NCBI RefSeq assembly: GCF_020423045.1
Contig: NZ_CP081943.1
Location: 1,674,001-1,738,000 of the forward strand
Length of the DNA: 64,000 nucleotides
Source: Pseudomonas sp. MM213
Lineage (GTDB): Bacteria; Pseudomonadota; Gammaproteobacteria; Pseudomonadales; Pseudomonadaceae
Direction: 5' to 3'
Shown here: positions 19,461 to 26,777 of the stretch, piece after piece
Numbering within the stretch: the first letter of the stretch is position 1
How the letters are laid out: each line of letters opens with the position of its first letter
Notes under the pieces: model-generated
Database searches by the model: none
What the model was told of the DNA's origin: nothing
The model's input: the letters and a program-made list of their open reading frames with translations, nothing else
Position numbers and translations under genes: made by a program

Positions 19461-19565
19461 TTGCGGCCACTTTGAATTGAGCTTGTGTTTCAAATAATGG
19501 AAGGCAGTCCTTCGCTGTTCGAAGCGCCTTCATATCGAACGATGAAGGTGTGGGAGGAAAGAAAA

Positions 19566-20987
19566 ATGATTCCAGTCATTCTGTCCGGGGGCAGTGGTTC
19601 CCGGTTGTGGCCATTGTCACGCAAGCTGTATCCCAAACAATTCCTGAGCCTGGCCGGCGAAGGATCACTCTTTCAGCAAACCTTGCAGCGCCTGGCGTTC
19701 AACGGTATCGGCAAACCTATCGTGGTGTGTAATCAAGAGCATCGCTTCCTGGTCAACGAACAACTTGCCGCCATCGGCTGCACGCCGCAGGCGATCCTGC
19801 TCGAACCCTTCGGCCGCAACACCGCACCGGCGGTGGCGCTGGCAGCCCTCAAGCTGATTGCCGAAGGCCGCGATGAGCTCATGCTGGTCCTTCCGGCCGA
19901 CCATGTGATCAGCGACGTCCCCGCCTTGCGCGCCACACTGGAACACGCAGAGCAAGAGGCGCTCAAAGGCAATCTGGTGCTGTTCGGCATTCCGGCGACG
20001 CGTCCGGAAACCGGCTTCGGCTACATCAAGGCCGACTGCAGCGATGCGGACGCCCATGCCTTCAAGGTCGAGCAATTTATCGAAAAACCCGACCAGCAAA
20101 CCGCCGCCGAATTTGTCCGCTCCGGCGAATACTTCTGGAACAGCGGCATGTTCCTGTTCCGTGCCAGCCGCTACCTCGAAGAGCTGCGCACTCACGAACC
20201 GGACATGTACGACACCTGCGTGATGGCCCTGGAGCGCAGCCCCAGCAGCGACGGCGTGACCAGCATCGATCGCGTCACCTTCGAATGCTGCCCGGACAAC
20301 TCCATCGACTACGCGGTAATGGAACGCACCCACCGCGCGTGGGTCGTCCCGCTCAGCGCTGGCTGGAGTGACGTCGGTTGCTGGTCGTCGCTGTGGGATG
20401 TGCACGAAAAGGACACCGACGGCAATGTGCTCAAGGGCGATGTCGTCAGCTACAACAGCCGCAATTGCTTCGTCCATGGCAGCAGCAAACTGGTGACCCT
20501 GCTCGGGGTGGAAGACCTCGTCGTGATAGAAACCGAAGATGCACTGATGGTCGCGCACCGCGACACCGTGCAAGACGTGAAAAAACTGGTGAATGCGCTC
20601 GACGCCCAAAATCGCTCGGAAACCCAGAACAACTGCGCGGTGTATCGCCCCTGGGGCAGCTACCACTCGGTGGACAACGGCATCCGCCACCAGGTCAAGC
20701 ACATCACCGTCAAACCGGGCGCGCAACTGTCCCTGCAAATGCACCACCACCGCGCCGAACACTGGATCGTGGTCTCCGGCACCGCCCAGGTGACGTGCAA
20801 TGAAAAGGTCTTCCTGCTGACGGAAAACCAGTCCACCTACATTCCGATTGCTTCGGTGCATCGGCTGGCCAACCCCGGGAAAATTCCGCTGGAGGTGATT
20901 GAGGTGCAGTCCGGGAGTTATTTGGGTGAGGATGATATTGAGCGGTTGGAGGATGTTTATGGGCGGAATCAGCAGGTCAAGAATTGA
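19566..20987 (+). CDS. algA: Mannose-1-phosphate guanylyltransferase / mannose-6-phosphate isomerase
   Basis: A bifunctional 473-residue type II phosphomannose isomerase that supplies GDP-mannose. The N-terminal nucleotidyltransferase has the signature SGGSGSRLWPLSRKLYPKQF, then GRNTAPAVALAAL and IEKPD. The C-terminal cupin isomerase domain has PWGSYHSVD and QMHHHRAEHWIVV. The start is ATG 19566 with GGGAGGAAAG upstream; the in-frame extension to 19485 is unlikely to be coding. Last gene of the operon; no clear terminator follows. Confidence 0.97.
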   Translation: MIPVILSGGSGSRLWPLSRKLYPKQFLSLAGEGSLFQQTLQRLAFNGIGKPIVVCNQEHRFLVNEQLAAIGCTPQAILLEPFGRNTAPAVALAALKLIAEGRDELMLVLPADHVISDVPALRATLEHAEQEALKGNLVLFGIPATRPETGFGYIKADCSDADAHAFKVEQFIEKPDQQTAAEFVRSGEYFWNSGMFLFRASRYLEELRTHEPDMYDTCVMALERSPSSDGVTSIDRVTFECCPDNSIDYAVMERTHRAWVVPLSAGWSDVGCWSSLWDVHEKDTDGNVLKGDVVSYNSRNCFVHGSSKLVTLLGVEDLVVIETEDALMVAHRDTVQDVKKLVNALDAQNRSETQNNCAVYRPWGSYHSVDNGIRHQVKHITVKPGAQLSLQMHHHRAEHWIVVSGTAQVTCNEKVFLLTENQSTYIPIASVHRLANPGKIPLEVIEVQSGSYLGEDDIERLEDVYGRNQQVKN

Positions 20988-21106
20988 GCCCATTCAGTAA
21001 CCCCACCGAATACCATGAAGAGGTTATCAATTAAACAGTAACTTGTCGGATGCACTTTGAGTGGTTACGCTGAGCCTTATCAATCCAGGCTTTAGCGGAC
21101 ATCCTC

Positions 21107-21739
21107 ATGAACAGCACTCCCCATGGACCGGCCCTCTTCGTCGCCGACGCCGCCGCTCTCGATTTCCTGAACTCGATAGCAACGCCGGTCGATGAACCCG
21201 TCGACTGGATTGACGACGGCAACGGCTGGCTGGACTGGCTGAAACAATCGGGCTGGGTGGAAGACGAGATACTGCAACGGCTTCAGGCACAAGCAATGCC
21301 TGGCGAGCTGGAAACCGTCGCAGCGCAGGCACGGTCATTGCGCGAATGGTTTCGCGGCTTTGTCCTGAAATACAAAGGAAAACCGCTTGAAGCCTCAGCC
21401 CTGAAAGAGCTAGAGGCCTTGAATCGCTTGCTCGAACGGGACGAAAAATACACCCAGATCACGCTGCAGGACGGCGAAACACCAAAGCTCGCCTGGGAAC
21501 TGAAGCGCCGCTGGCGCAGCCCCGATTCCCTGCTGTTGCCACTGGGCGAAGTGCTCGCACAGTTCGTCAGCGAGGAAGATTTCACCAACGTGAAATGTTG
21601 CGAAGGACCGAGCTGCACCCTGATGTTCGTCGATCACACCCGAGGCAGAAAACGCCGCTGGTGCAGCATGGCGGTCTGCGGCAACCGAGCGAAAGCAGCG
21701 GCCCACCGCGAGCGGCAAAAGAAAGTCATCGATGCTTGA
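21107..21739 (+). CDS. ABATE / CGNR zinc-finger regulator
   Basis: A 210-residue protein with an N-terminal ABATE (putative stress-induced regulator) domain, starting with ALDFLNS, and a C-terminal CGNR zinc finger: C-x4-C at CEGPSC, then WCSMAVCGNRAKAAAHRER. CGNR proteins are believed to bind DNA and regulate nearby genes. It is followed at 112 bp by an alpha/beta hydrolase gene, and a perfect 27-bp palindrome lies between them, which could be its operator. Role inferred. Confidence 0.88.
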   Translation: MNSTPHGPALFVADAAALDFLNSIATPVDEPVDWIDDGNGWLDWLKQSGWVEDEILQRLQAQAMPGELETVAAQARSLREWFRGFVLKYKGKPLEASALKELEALNRLLERDEKYTQITLQDGETPKLAWELKRRWRSPDSLLLPLGEVLAQFVSEEDFTNVKCCEGPSCTLMFVDHTRGRKRRWCSMAVCGNRAKAAAHRERQKKVIDA

Positions 21740-21753
21740 GGGCGAAAAACAAT

Positions 21754-21780
21754 AACCTGTCAAAATCATTTTGACAGGTT
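21754..21780. promoter_or_regulatory. Perfect 12-bp inverted repeat upstream of the hydrolase gene
   Basis: Arms AACCTGTCAAAA and TTTTGACAGGTT are separated by TCA. There is no T-run after the right arm, so an operator is more likely than a terminator. It lies 15 bp after the CGNR stop and 71 bp before the hydrolase start. Confidence 0.55.
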
Positions 21781-21851
21781 ACTTTGTTCGTGCCAGATTT
21801 AATCTCGAAAACCGGCTTGATCTCATCCATGCGGTTACGAGGCCAATCATC

Positions 21852-22727
21852 ATGACCAGCACCACTGCACCCATCCGCTACACATTTGCCGACGTCGACG
21901 GCGTTCGCGTCTTCTACCGGGAAGCAGGAGAACCGGCCAAGCCGACCCTTCTTTTGCTCCATGGGTTTCCCAGCTCATCCCACCAGTTCCGCCAACTCAT
22001 CCCGTTGCTTTCAGCCCACTTCCACATCATCGCCCCGGACCTGCCCGGCTTTGGATTCACCGAAGTGCCTGCCGAGCGCAAATACGCGTACACCTTCGAC
22101 GCACTGGCAGAAACGCTGGGGCATTTCGTCGAGACCCTGGGACTGAAACGCTACGCGATGTACGTCTTCGATTACGGCGCACCGACCGGCCTGAGACTGG
22201 CAGTCAAATACCCCGAGAGAATGACCGCACTGATCTCGCAAAACGGCAACGCGTATCTGGAAGGATTGGGCGATGCCTGGGCACCGATCAAAGCCTACTG
22301 GGCAGAACCGTCGTCCGAAAATCGCCAGGTCATCGCCGACGCAGTCCTGCACCTGGAAGGCACGCGCTGGCAATACGAACACGGCGTCAGCACGCCTGAA
22401 CTCATCGCTCCCGAGTCCTACACACTCGACGCGCTGCTATTGGAGCGGCCGGGCAACAAGGACATCCAGCTCGACCTGTTCCTGGACTACGCGAACAACC
22501 TCAAACGCTACCCGGACTTTCAGCGCTTCTTCCGCGAGACCCAACTGCCAACCCTGGCCATCTGGGGCCAGAACGACCCCTTCTTCATCCCGCCTGGCGC
22601 AGAGGCATTCAAACGCGACAACCCCAATGCCGTAGTCGAACTACTCGACACCGGACACTTCGCCCTGGAAACCCACGTCGACTACATTGCGAAGCGAATC
22701 ATCGAAGTGATCGGTCACGCGGCATAA
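21852..22727 (+). CDS. Alpha/beta hydrolase with Asp nucleophile (epoxide hydrolase / haloalkane dehalogenase-like)
   Basis: A 291-residue alpha/beta hydrolase. The oxyanion segment is LLLLHGFPSSS; the nucleophile elbow reads V-F-D-Y-G-A-P, with Asp instead of Ser, as in soluble epoxide hydrolases and haloalkane dehalogenases. The acid is in WGQNDPFF and the His in TGHFALE. A cap domain fills about residues 130-215. ATG 21852 was chosen because earlier in-frame sequence runs through the palindrome. It probably hydrolyses an epoxide or carbon-halogen bond in a xenobiotic; the substrate cannot be told from sequence. Confidence 0.87.
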   Translation: MTSTTAPIRYTFADVDGVRVFYREAGEPAKPTLLLLHGFPSSSHQFRQLIPLLSAHFHIIAPDLPGFGFTEVPAERKYAYTFDALAETLGHFVETLGLKRYAMYVFDYGAPTGLRLAVKYPERMTALISQNGNAYLEGLGDAWAPIKAYWAEPSSENRQVIADAVLHLEGTRWQYEHGVSTPELIAPESYTLDALLLERPGNKDIQLDLFLDYANNLKRYPDFQRFFRETQLPTLAIWGQNDPFFIPPGAEAFKRDNPNAVVELLDTGHFALETHVDYIAKRIIEVIGHAA

Positions 22728-22770
22728 AAGGATCCCAGGCGGACGCAACAGTGCGCCCGCCTACATCTCC

Positions 22771-22807
22771 CCTGTGGGAGCGAGACCGGCTTGCCGGCGA
22801 TGAGGCC
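22771..22807. repeat. Single REP
   Basis: CTGTGGGAGCGAGACCGGCT followed by TGCCGGCGATGAGG, without an inverted partner. Confidence 0.75.
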
Positions 22808-22900
22808 TTCACATTCAACACCAACATTCACTGTCACACCTTTCAGCCCACTCGATTTCACAAACCTGACATCCGAAAAACGTGTAGGAATTCACCTTTT

Positions 22901-22944
22901 GTAACGAGGGGATTTATTCCCAACAAGCAGCGAAGCCGCCCCAA
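22901..22944. repeat. Degenerate Pseudomonas intergenic repeat
   Basis: GAGGGGATTTATTCCC followed by GCAGCGAAGCCGCCCC resembles a second common Pseudomonas repeat made of two short hairpins (GGGGATTTATCCCC and GGCGAAGCCGCC), here decayed. Identification is from memory of the pattern. Confidence 0.4.
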
Positions 22945-23226
22945 AACCTGCCCCCGATTTCCCAAGGCATTCCATACCTCCCGGATTACCGTGAAAGCCC
23001 CGTAAACAGTGGCATTGAGCCTTGTCGCAACAAACGCCAAAGCGTCCTACAGCCCGGTTGTGAGCGCCAAAATCGCAGCTTATAGTTCCCGCCGTCGCTG
23101 CCATTGTCGGTGACCGGGATTCGCAGCCCAAAAGAGAAGACACCGAAGACCGCCAGACCCGCGCAGCCGATCTCCGTCGGTAAACGAGTAATGGCGATTT
23201 TGATTCATCTTTCTAGGACTACATCC

Positions 23227-23520
23227 ATGACGACCCAACATCCGCCCCGCCGCTTCACCCCCATGTCCCAATTCGCCACCGACTACCCCGTACTAGTCAT
23301 CGACAGCCACGCCCCAATCCGCGAACTGCACAACGTCGTCAGCGAACGCCTCAACGCCGTCCTCCCCTACCTCCAGCTCATGGGCTGCACCAGCCTCCCC
23401 GACTACGCCGAAAACGACATCAACACCGTCGCCAACATCGCCCGGATTTTGCTCCAGGACGTGAGTGATGTGTTTCGAGTGATTGAGCAGCGTGGGTTTG
23501 AGGCACCCAAAGGGCACTGA
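23227..23520 (+). CDS. Small Pseudomonas-type protein of unknown function
   Basis: A 97-residue protein with no catalytic motif. It has a polar N-terminus with FTPMSQFATDYPVLVIDSHAP, then amphipathic helices with HNVVSERLNAVLPYLQLMGC and NIARILLQDVSDVFRVIEQRG. It looks like one of the short helical proteins (DUF3077/DUF6124-like) that are common and unexplained in Pseudomonas. ATG 23227 lies 17 bp after TTTCTAGGA. A terminator follows at once, so it is a single-gene unit. Confidence 0.65.
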   Translation: MTTQHPPRRFTPMSQFATDYPVLVIDSHAPIRELHNVVSERLNAVLPYLQLMGCTSLPDYAENDINTVANIARILLQDVSDVFRVIEQRGFEAPKGH

Positions 23521-23530
23521 TCAGCTCTTG

Positions 23531-23562
23531 AACCGCAGCAACACTCGTCGCTGCGGTTTTTT
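23531..23562 (+). terminator. Rho-independent terminator
   Basis: AACCGCAGC and GCTGCGGTT form a nine-pair stem followed by six T, 10 bp after the stop of the 97-residue gene. Confidence 0.9.
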
Positions 23563-23718
23563 GGTCGCTTGAACACACGCTGTAATGGTCACTTTCTTTT
23601 CAGTGAGCCGGTTTCAGGGGATCGTTACAGAGAGCTATCGGCAAAAGCCCCCGCATTTCATGCTGGAAAATCTGTACTTCACACAGTGATCAAGGCTTAC
23701 ACTACCGAGGAAATTGAT

Positions 23719-24081
23719 ATGGAACTGATGACGTTCGAAAGCCCGGTTAATGCGGTATTATCCGGACAAGAAGCACCAGAGCGCTCGCTCAAGCGGAGAG
23801 TCCCGATGACTGCAAGAACCAAACAGCTTTCGGATAAGGAGATGGACGCACTCGAGCGCCAGATACCTGATCTCGCCCAAATAGCCACCAAGACTGCTTA
23901 TGCTCGCGCACTGCTGGTGAGTGATAGCGTACTTCGTGTCGATTCCGGCGATTTGGTACGGATCTCACTTGATGGCAGCAAGACTGTTGTAGCCAAAGCC
24001 GAGCCGCGTCGCAAAGTCAAAGTAGGTGAGGTGATCACCGTGCGCCGTATCGAAGATCAAACGGCTGGTGGTCGTGCCTAG
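23719..24081 (+). CDS. Putative antitoxin / partner of the zeta-like kinase
   Basis: A 120-residue protein with a mostly helical N-terminal half (LSDKEMDALERQIPDLAQIATKTAYARALL) and a basic C-terminal end (KAEPRRKVKVGEV). It has no recognised enzymatic motif. ATG 23719 follows GAGGAAATTG. Its 3' end overlaps the zeta-toxin-like gene by 14 bp in another frame, the arrangement usual for toxin-antitoxin pairs. The antitoxin role rests on position, size and overlap only; similarity to the classical epsilon antitoxin is not evident. Confidence 0.65.
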   Translation: MELMTFESPVNAVLSGQEAPERSLKRRVPMTARTKQLSDKEMDALERQIPDLAQIATKTAYARALLVSDSVLRVDSGDLVRISLDGSKTVVAKAEPRRKVKVGEVITVRRIEDQTAGGRA

Positions 24082-24802
24082 GTTTCGGGTATTTGCGGGA
24101 CCGAACGGATCAGGCAAAAGCACCATCAAGGGAGAAATTGATCCCGCCCTTATCAAGATGTACGTGAATGCCGATGATCTCGAGAAGGAAGCGAAAGCAA
24201 CCGGATTCATCGACTTGGCTACCTTTGAAGTCGCCACTACATTGCCTGAGTTACTCACGTTCCATGCCGGACACTATCTGATAAAAAACAAAGAGCTCAG
24301 TGATCAAGCCAAACAAATTGGTTTGCTGGGCTCTAAAGTTGACTACCGAAACGTACACGTCAATTCTTATCTGGCTTCCGTAATATCGGACTTCATACGC
24401 CAGCACCTGCTGGAAAAAGGTGTGAATTTTACCTTCGAAACGGTGATGTCACATCGCAGCAAGGTCGACTTCATGAAAGAAGCCCAAGCCCACGGTTATC
24501 GGATATATCTTTACTTCGTTTCGACTGAAAATCCGGCAATCAACATAGACCGCGTAAAAATCAGAGTCCGCGAAGGTGGTCATCCCGTGGCATCTGACAA
24601 GGTACGCGAAAGGTACTACAAATCGCTGGGTCTACTGCCAGAAGCCATCGCAGTCAGCAATCGGGCTTACATCTTCGACAACTCCGGCGACAGTACGGTT
24701 TTTCTTGCGGAGATTACTGATGGGGACACCCTTGAATACCGTACTGAAGACATCCCTGACTGGTTCTTCGAGTCTTATGTCGATAAAGTCGAAACTACTT
24801 AA
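24068..24802 (+). CDS. Zeta-toxin-like P-loop kinase
   Basis: A 244-residue protein with the Walker A motif GPNGSGKST (residues 11-19 from the GTG start), the NADDLEKEAKATG segment and FTFETVMSHRSKVDFM, which matches the substrate-binding part of zeta/PezT-like kinases. Such enzymes phosphorylate UDP-N-acetylglucosamine or related sugars and stop cell-wall synthesis. The start is GTG 24068 or GTG 24074; both overlap the upstream partner gene. A strong terminator follows. Base composition is more AT-rich than in the neighbours, which fits acquisition by transfer. Confidence 0.85.
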   Translation: MVVPRFRVFAGPNGSGKSTIKGEIDPALIKMYVNADDLEKEAKATGFIDLATFEVATTLPELLTFHAGHYLIKNKELSDQAKQIGLLGSKVDYRNVHVNSYLASVISDFIRQHLLEKGVNFTFETVMSHRSKVDFMKEAQAHGYRIYLYFVSTENPAINIDRVKIRVREGGHPVASDKVRERYYKSLGLLPEAIAVSNRAYIFDNSGDSTVFLAEITDGDTLEYRTEDIPDWFFESYVDKVETT

Positions 24803-24835
24803 ACCAATGAATCATTCAATCAATCAATAAAAACC

Positions 24836-24882
24836 AAAAAGGTGACAGGCCTGTTTATTAAATAGATCTGTCACCTTTTTTT
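24836..24882 (+). terminator. Rho-independent terminator after the zeta-like gene
   Basis: AAAAAGGTGACAG pairs with CTGTCACCTTTTT across a 19-base loop, with a T-run. The matching A-run on the left means it could also end minus-strand transcription from 24923. Confidence 0.85.
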
Positions 24883-24922
24883 AGGCCTACCCCATTATAA
24901 GCCAGCAGTGTGCGGCTAATTA

Positions 24923-25222
24923 TTATTCTCCTCCAATTTTCCCTTTTGAAGCATACTTCACAAGCAATTCAGTTATCTCCCGACTGTTATTGCAGGCCTT
25001 CACAACAGCAGATTTATCTACTCCATAATCTTCATAGACGGCATTATCTTTCAACCACAAACAAGAATCCTCCACACTCAAAAGATTACAATTTTTCAGA
25101 TGCGCCTCAACGAACTGCGGTTTCAAACACTTATCATTAAAGTATGGAATCACATACGCCATCGCCACCAACACTACTACCAAAGTGATAAATGTCGCTA
25201 TTGCATTTTTCGTCACGCTCAT
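24923..25222 (-). CDS. Small membrane-anchored protein of unknown function
   Basis: A 99-residue protein with one N-terminal membrane segment (about residues 8-27, TFITLVVVLVAMAYVIPYF), followed by a periplasmic or cytosolic tail with four cysteines (KCLK, NCN, SCLW, KACNN). AT-rich compared with the core genes. No family recognised. It ends near the shared terminator with the zeta-like gene, so the two units are convergent. Confidence 0.6.
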   Translation of the reverse strand: MSVTKNAIATFITLVVVLVAMAYVIPYFNDKCLKPQFVEAHLKNCNLLSVEDSCLWLKDNAVYEDYGVDKSAVVKACNNSREITELLVKYASKGKIGGE

Positions 25223-25294
25223 TCCTTACGACCTCTTAGTTCGACAAAAAAAAGACAACTACTTAACTTTACCCGAACTTTCAGGGTGATGGGC

Positions 25295-25741
25295 TCAGTC
25301 CGAAATTGAAGTTTTCTCTAGCAGTTCATAAAGCCCATCGGGCACCAACGGTGCTTCGTCAGTAAAGCTTGCCCATGGGAGCCATTTGGCGATGAAGGGT
25401 GCACCATCGCTTTCTTGAGCATCCAAGTGCGACAACTCGTAGACACTGGCATCCACAAACTTCGCGTCGTACACCTGCACGATTTCGTGCCCTGGTGTGC
25501 CGTTATACGTAAAGAGGCTTTCAAGCGTGCCGAGCAAGCGAACATCGGTGATGGGCAAACCGAGTTCTTCCTGTACTTCTCGTACAACTGCCTGGGCGCT
25601 GGTTTCGCCGAATTCGATTCCGCCACCGATTGGGCGGAAGAACGGCTTTTCAGTAATAGGATCGCGAGCTTCGTTGACCAGTATCTTGCCGTCGTGATGG
25701 AAGATGCAGAGTGCGAGGGGGCGGATGCGGGGTGTGGTCAT
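25295..25741 (-). CDS. Nudix hydrolase
   Basis: A 148-residue Nudix protein. The Nudix box G-x5-E-x7-REVQEELGL is complete, running from GGGIEFGE to EELGL, so Mg2+-dependent hydrolysis of a nucleoside diphosphate derivative is expected. The frame is open to 25987, but ATG 25741 starts the natural N-terminus MTTPRIRPLALCIF. It lies downstream of puuR on the same strand with 115 bp between them. Substrate unknown. Confidence 0.88.
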   Translation of the reverse strand: MTTPRIRPLALCIFHHDGKILVNEARDPITEKPFFRPIGGGIEFGETSAQAVVREVQEELGLPITDVRLLGTLESLFTYNGTPGHEIVQVYDAKFVDASVYELSHLDAQESDGAPFIAKWLPWASFTDEAPLVPDGLYELLEKTSISD

Positions 25742-25856
25742 GATGTGAAGTCCATTTACTTTGAAAATTCCTGAAGCAGCTGCTTCCATTCGGCATGGGG
25801 TATTGATCGCGGACGCAACCTCGGCAACTGCCACAGGTTGGCGTCCGCTTTTGATA

Positions 25857-26405
25857 TCAGAAGTTGGCCGGAGTGTTGGCGCTGATGATTTCCGCTTCAT
25901 CCTGGCCAATATTGCGAAACTTGTGCGGCAACGTCGTCGGGAAGTAATAGCCGTCACCCGCGTTGAGCACACTGATTTGCCCATCAACAGTCAACTCAAC
26001 CGTCCCCCGCGTAACCAACCCACACTCCTCCCCTTCCGAGTGCACAATCGGCTCTTCCCCCGAACTCGCCCCCGGCGCGTATTGCTCGCGCAGCAAGCGC
26101 ATCTGCCGGCTCGGCACCGAAGCGCCAATCAGCAGCAACCGCAGCCCATGACGCCCAAGATCCGGTTGTTCGTTAGCGCGGAACACGTATTGATGCTCGC
26201 GTGGCGGCTGATCAAAGGTAAAGAAGTCCGCCAAAGACATGGGGATGCCTTCGAGCAGTTTTTTCAGGGAGCTGACGGAGGGACTGACGCGATTCTGTTC
26301 GATCAGGGAGATGGTGGCATTGGTGACGCCGCTACGCCGGGCCAGCTCGCGCTGGGAGAGTTTGTAGCTTTCGCGTACTAATTTGAGTCGTGAGCCCGTG
26401 TCCAT
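25857..26405 (-). CDS. puuR: XRE-cupin regulator of putrescine use
   Basis: A 182-residue protein with an N-terminal XRE helix-turn-helix (LSQRELARRSGVTNATISLIEQNR) and a C-terminal cupin (EECGLVTRGTVELTVDG, GDGYYFPTTLPHKFRN). This is the architecture of PuuR of E. coli and PauR of Pseudomonas, repressors of the gamma-glutamylputrescine pathway that respond to putrescine. It is the last of the minus-strand puu genes, separated from puuB by REP DNA. It probably acts on the puuA-puuD promoter region. Confidence 0.9.
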   Translation of the reverse strand: MDTGSRLKLVRESYKLSQRELARRSGVTNATISLIEQNRVSPSVSSLKKLLEGIPMSLADFFTFDQPPREHQYVFRANEQPDLGRHGLRLLLIGASVPSRQMRLLREQYAPGASSGEEPIVHSEGEECGLVTRGTVELTVDGQISVLNAGDGYYFPTTLPHKFRNIGQDEAEIISANTPANF

Positions 26406-26599
26406 GACAGCCTTATGCGAGGAAAACTTAAGGGTTATGGGGGTGGATGGCGGGCGACTTTTGGCCGCGAAAGTACCGCTTCCCTGTCCCGTAATTGTGA
26501 AAGGCGGGTATTAAATCACGTTTGGGGGTGTTGCTGTAGGCGCATGGTTGTTGGTGATGGTGGTGGGTCAGTTGGCATTGATGGGGAACCGGATAGCGT

Positions 26600-26625
26600 C
26601 ATCGCGAGCGGGCTCGCTCCCACAG
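26600..26625. repeat. Single REP
   Basis: ATCGCGAGCGGGCTCGCTCC followed by CACAG, without a close partner of the same subtype. Confidence 0.7.
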
Positions 26626-26672
26626 TTTTTGACCTCTGCTGCACGTACATTTTGTGCCTGCCATGGATCCAA

Positions 26673-26766
26673 TGTAGGAGCAGAGCTTGCTCGCGAAGGC
26701 GGTGTGTCAGGCGGCACCGATGTCGGATGTGCCGCCGTCTTCGCGAGCAAGCTCTGCTCCTACAGG
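26673..26766. repeat. REP pair
   Basis: TGTAGGAGCAGAGCTTGCTC and its inverted copy. It lies in the 372-bp gap between puuR and puuB, which otherwise shows nothing. Confidence 0.85.
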
Positions 26767-26777
26767 GTTGTGTTGGG

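Larger units (their letters stand above)
22728..23226. other. 500-bp stretch without a clear gene
   Basis: Contains one REP (22771-22807), a degenerate Pseudomonas repeat (22901-22944) and a GC-rich leader before the 97-residue gene (23041-23226). A 60-codon minus-strand frame at 22858-23040 runs through the repeat and is not supported. Confidence 0.5.
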
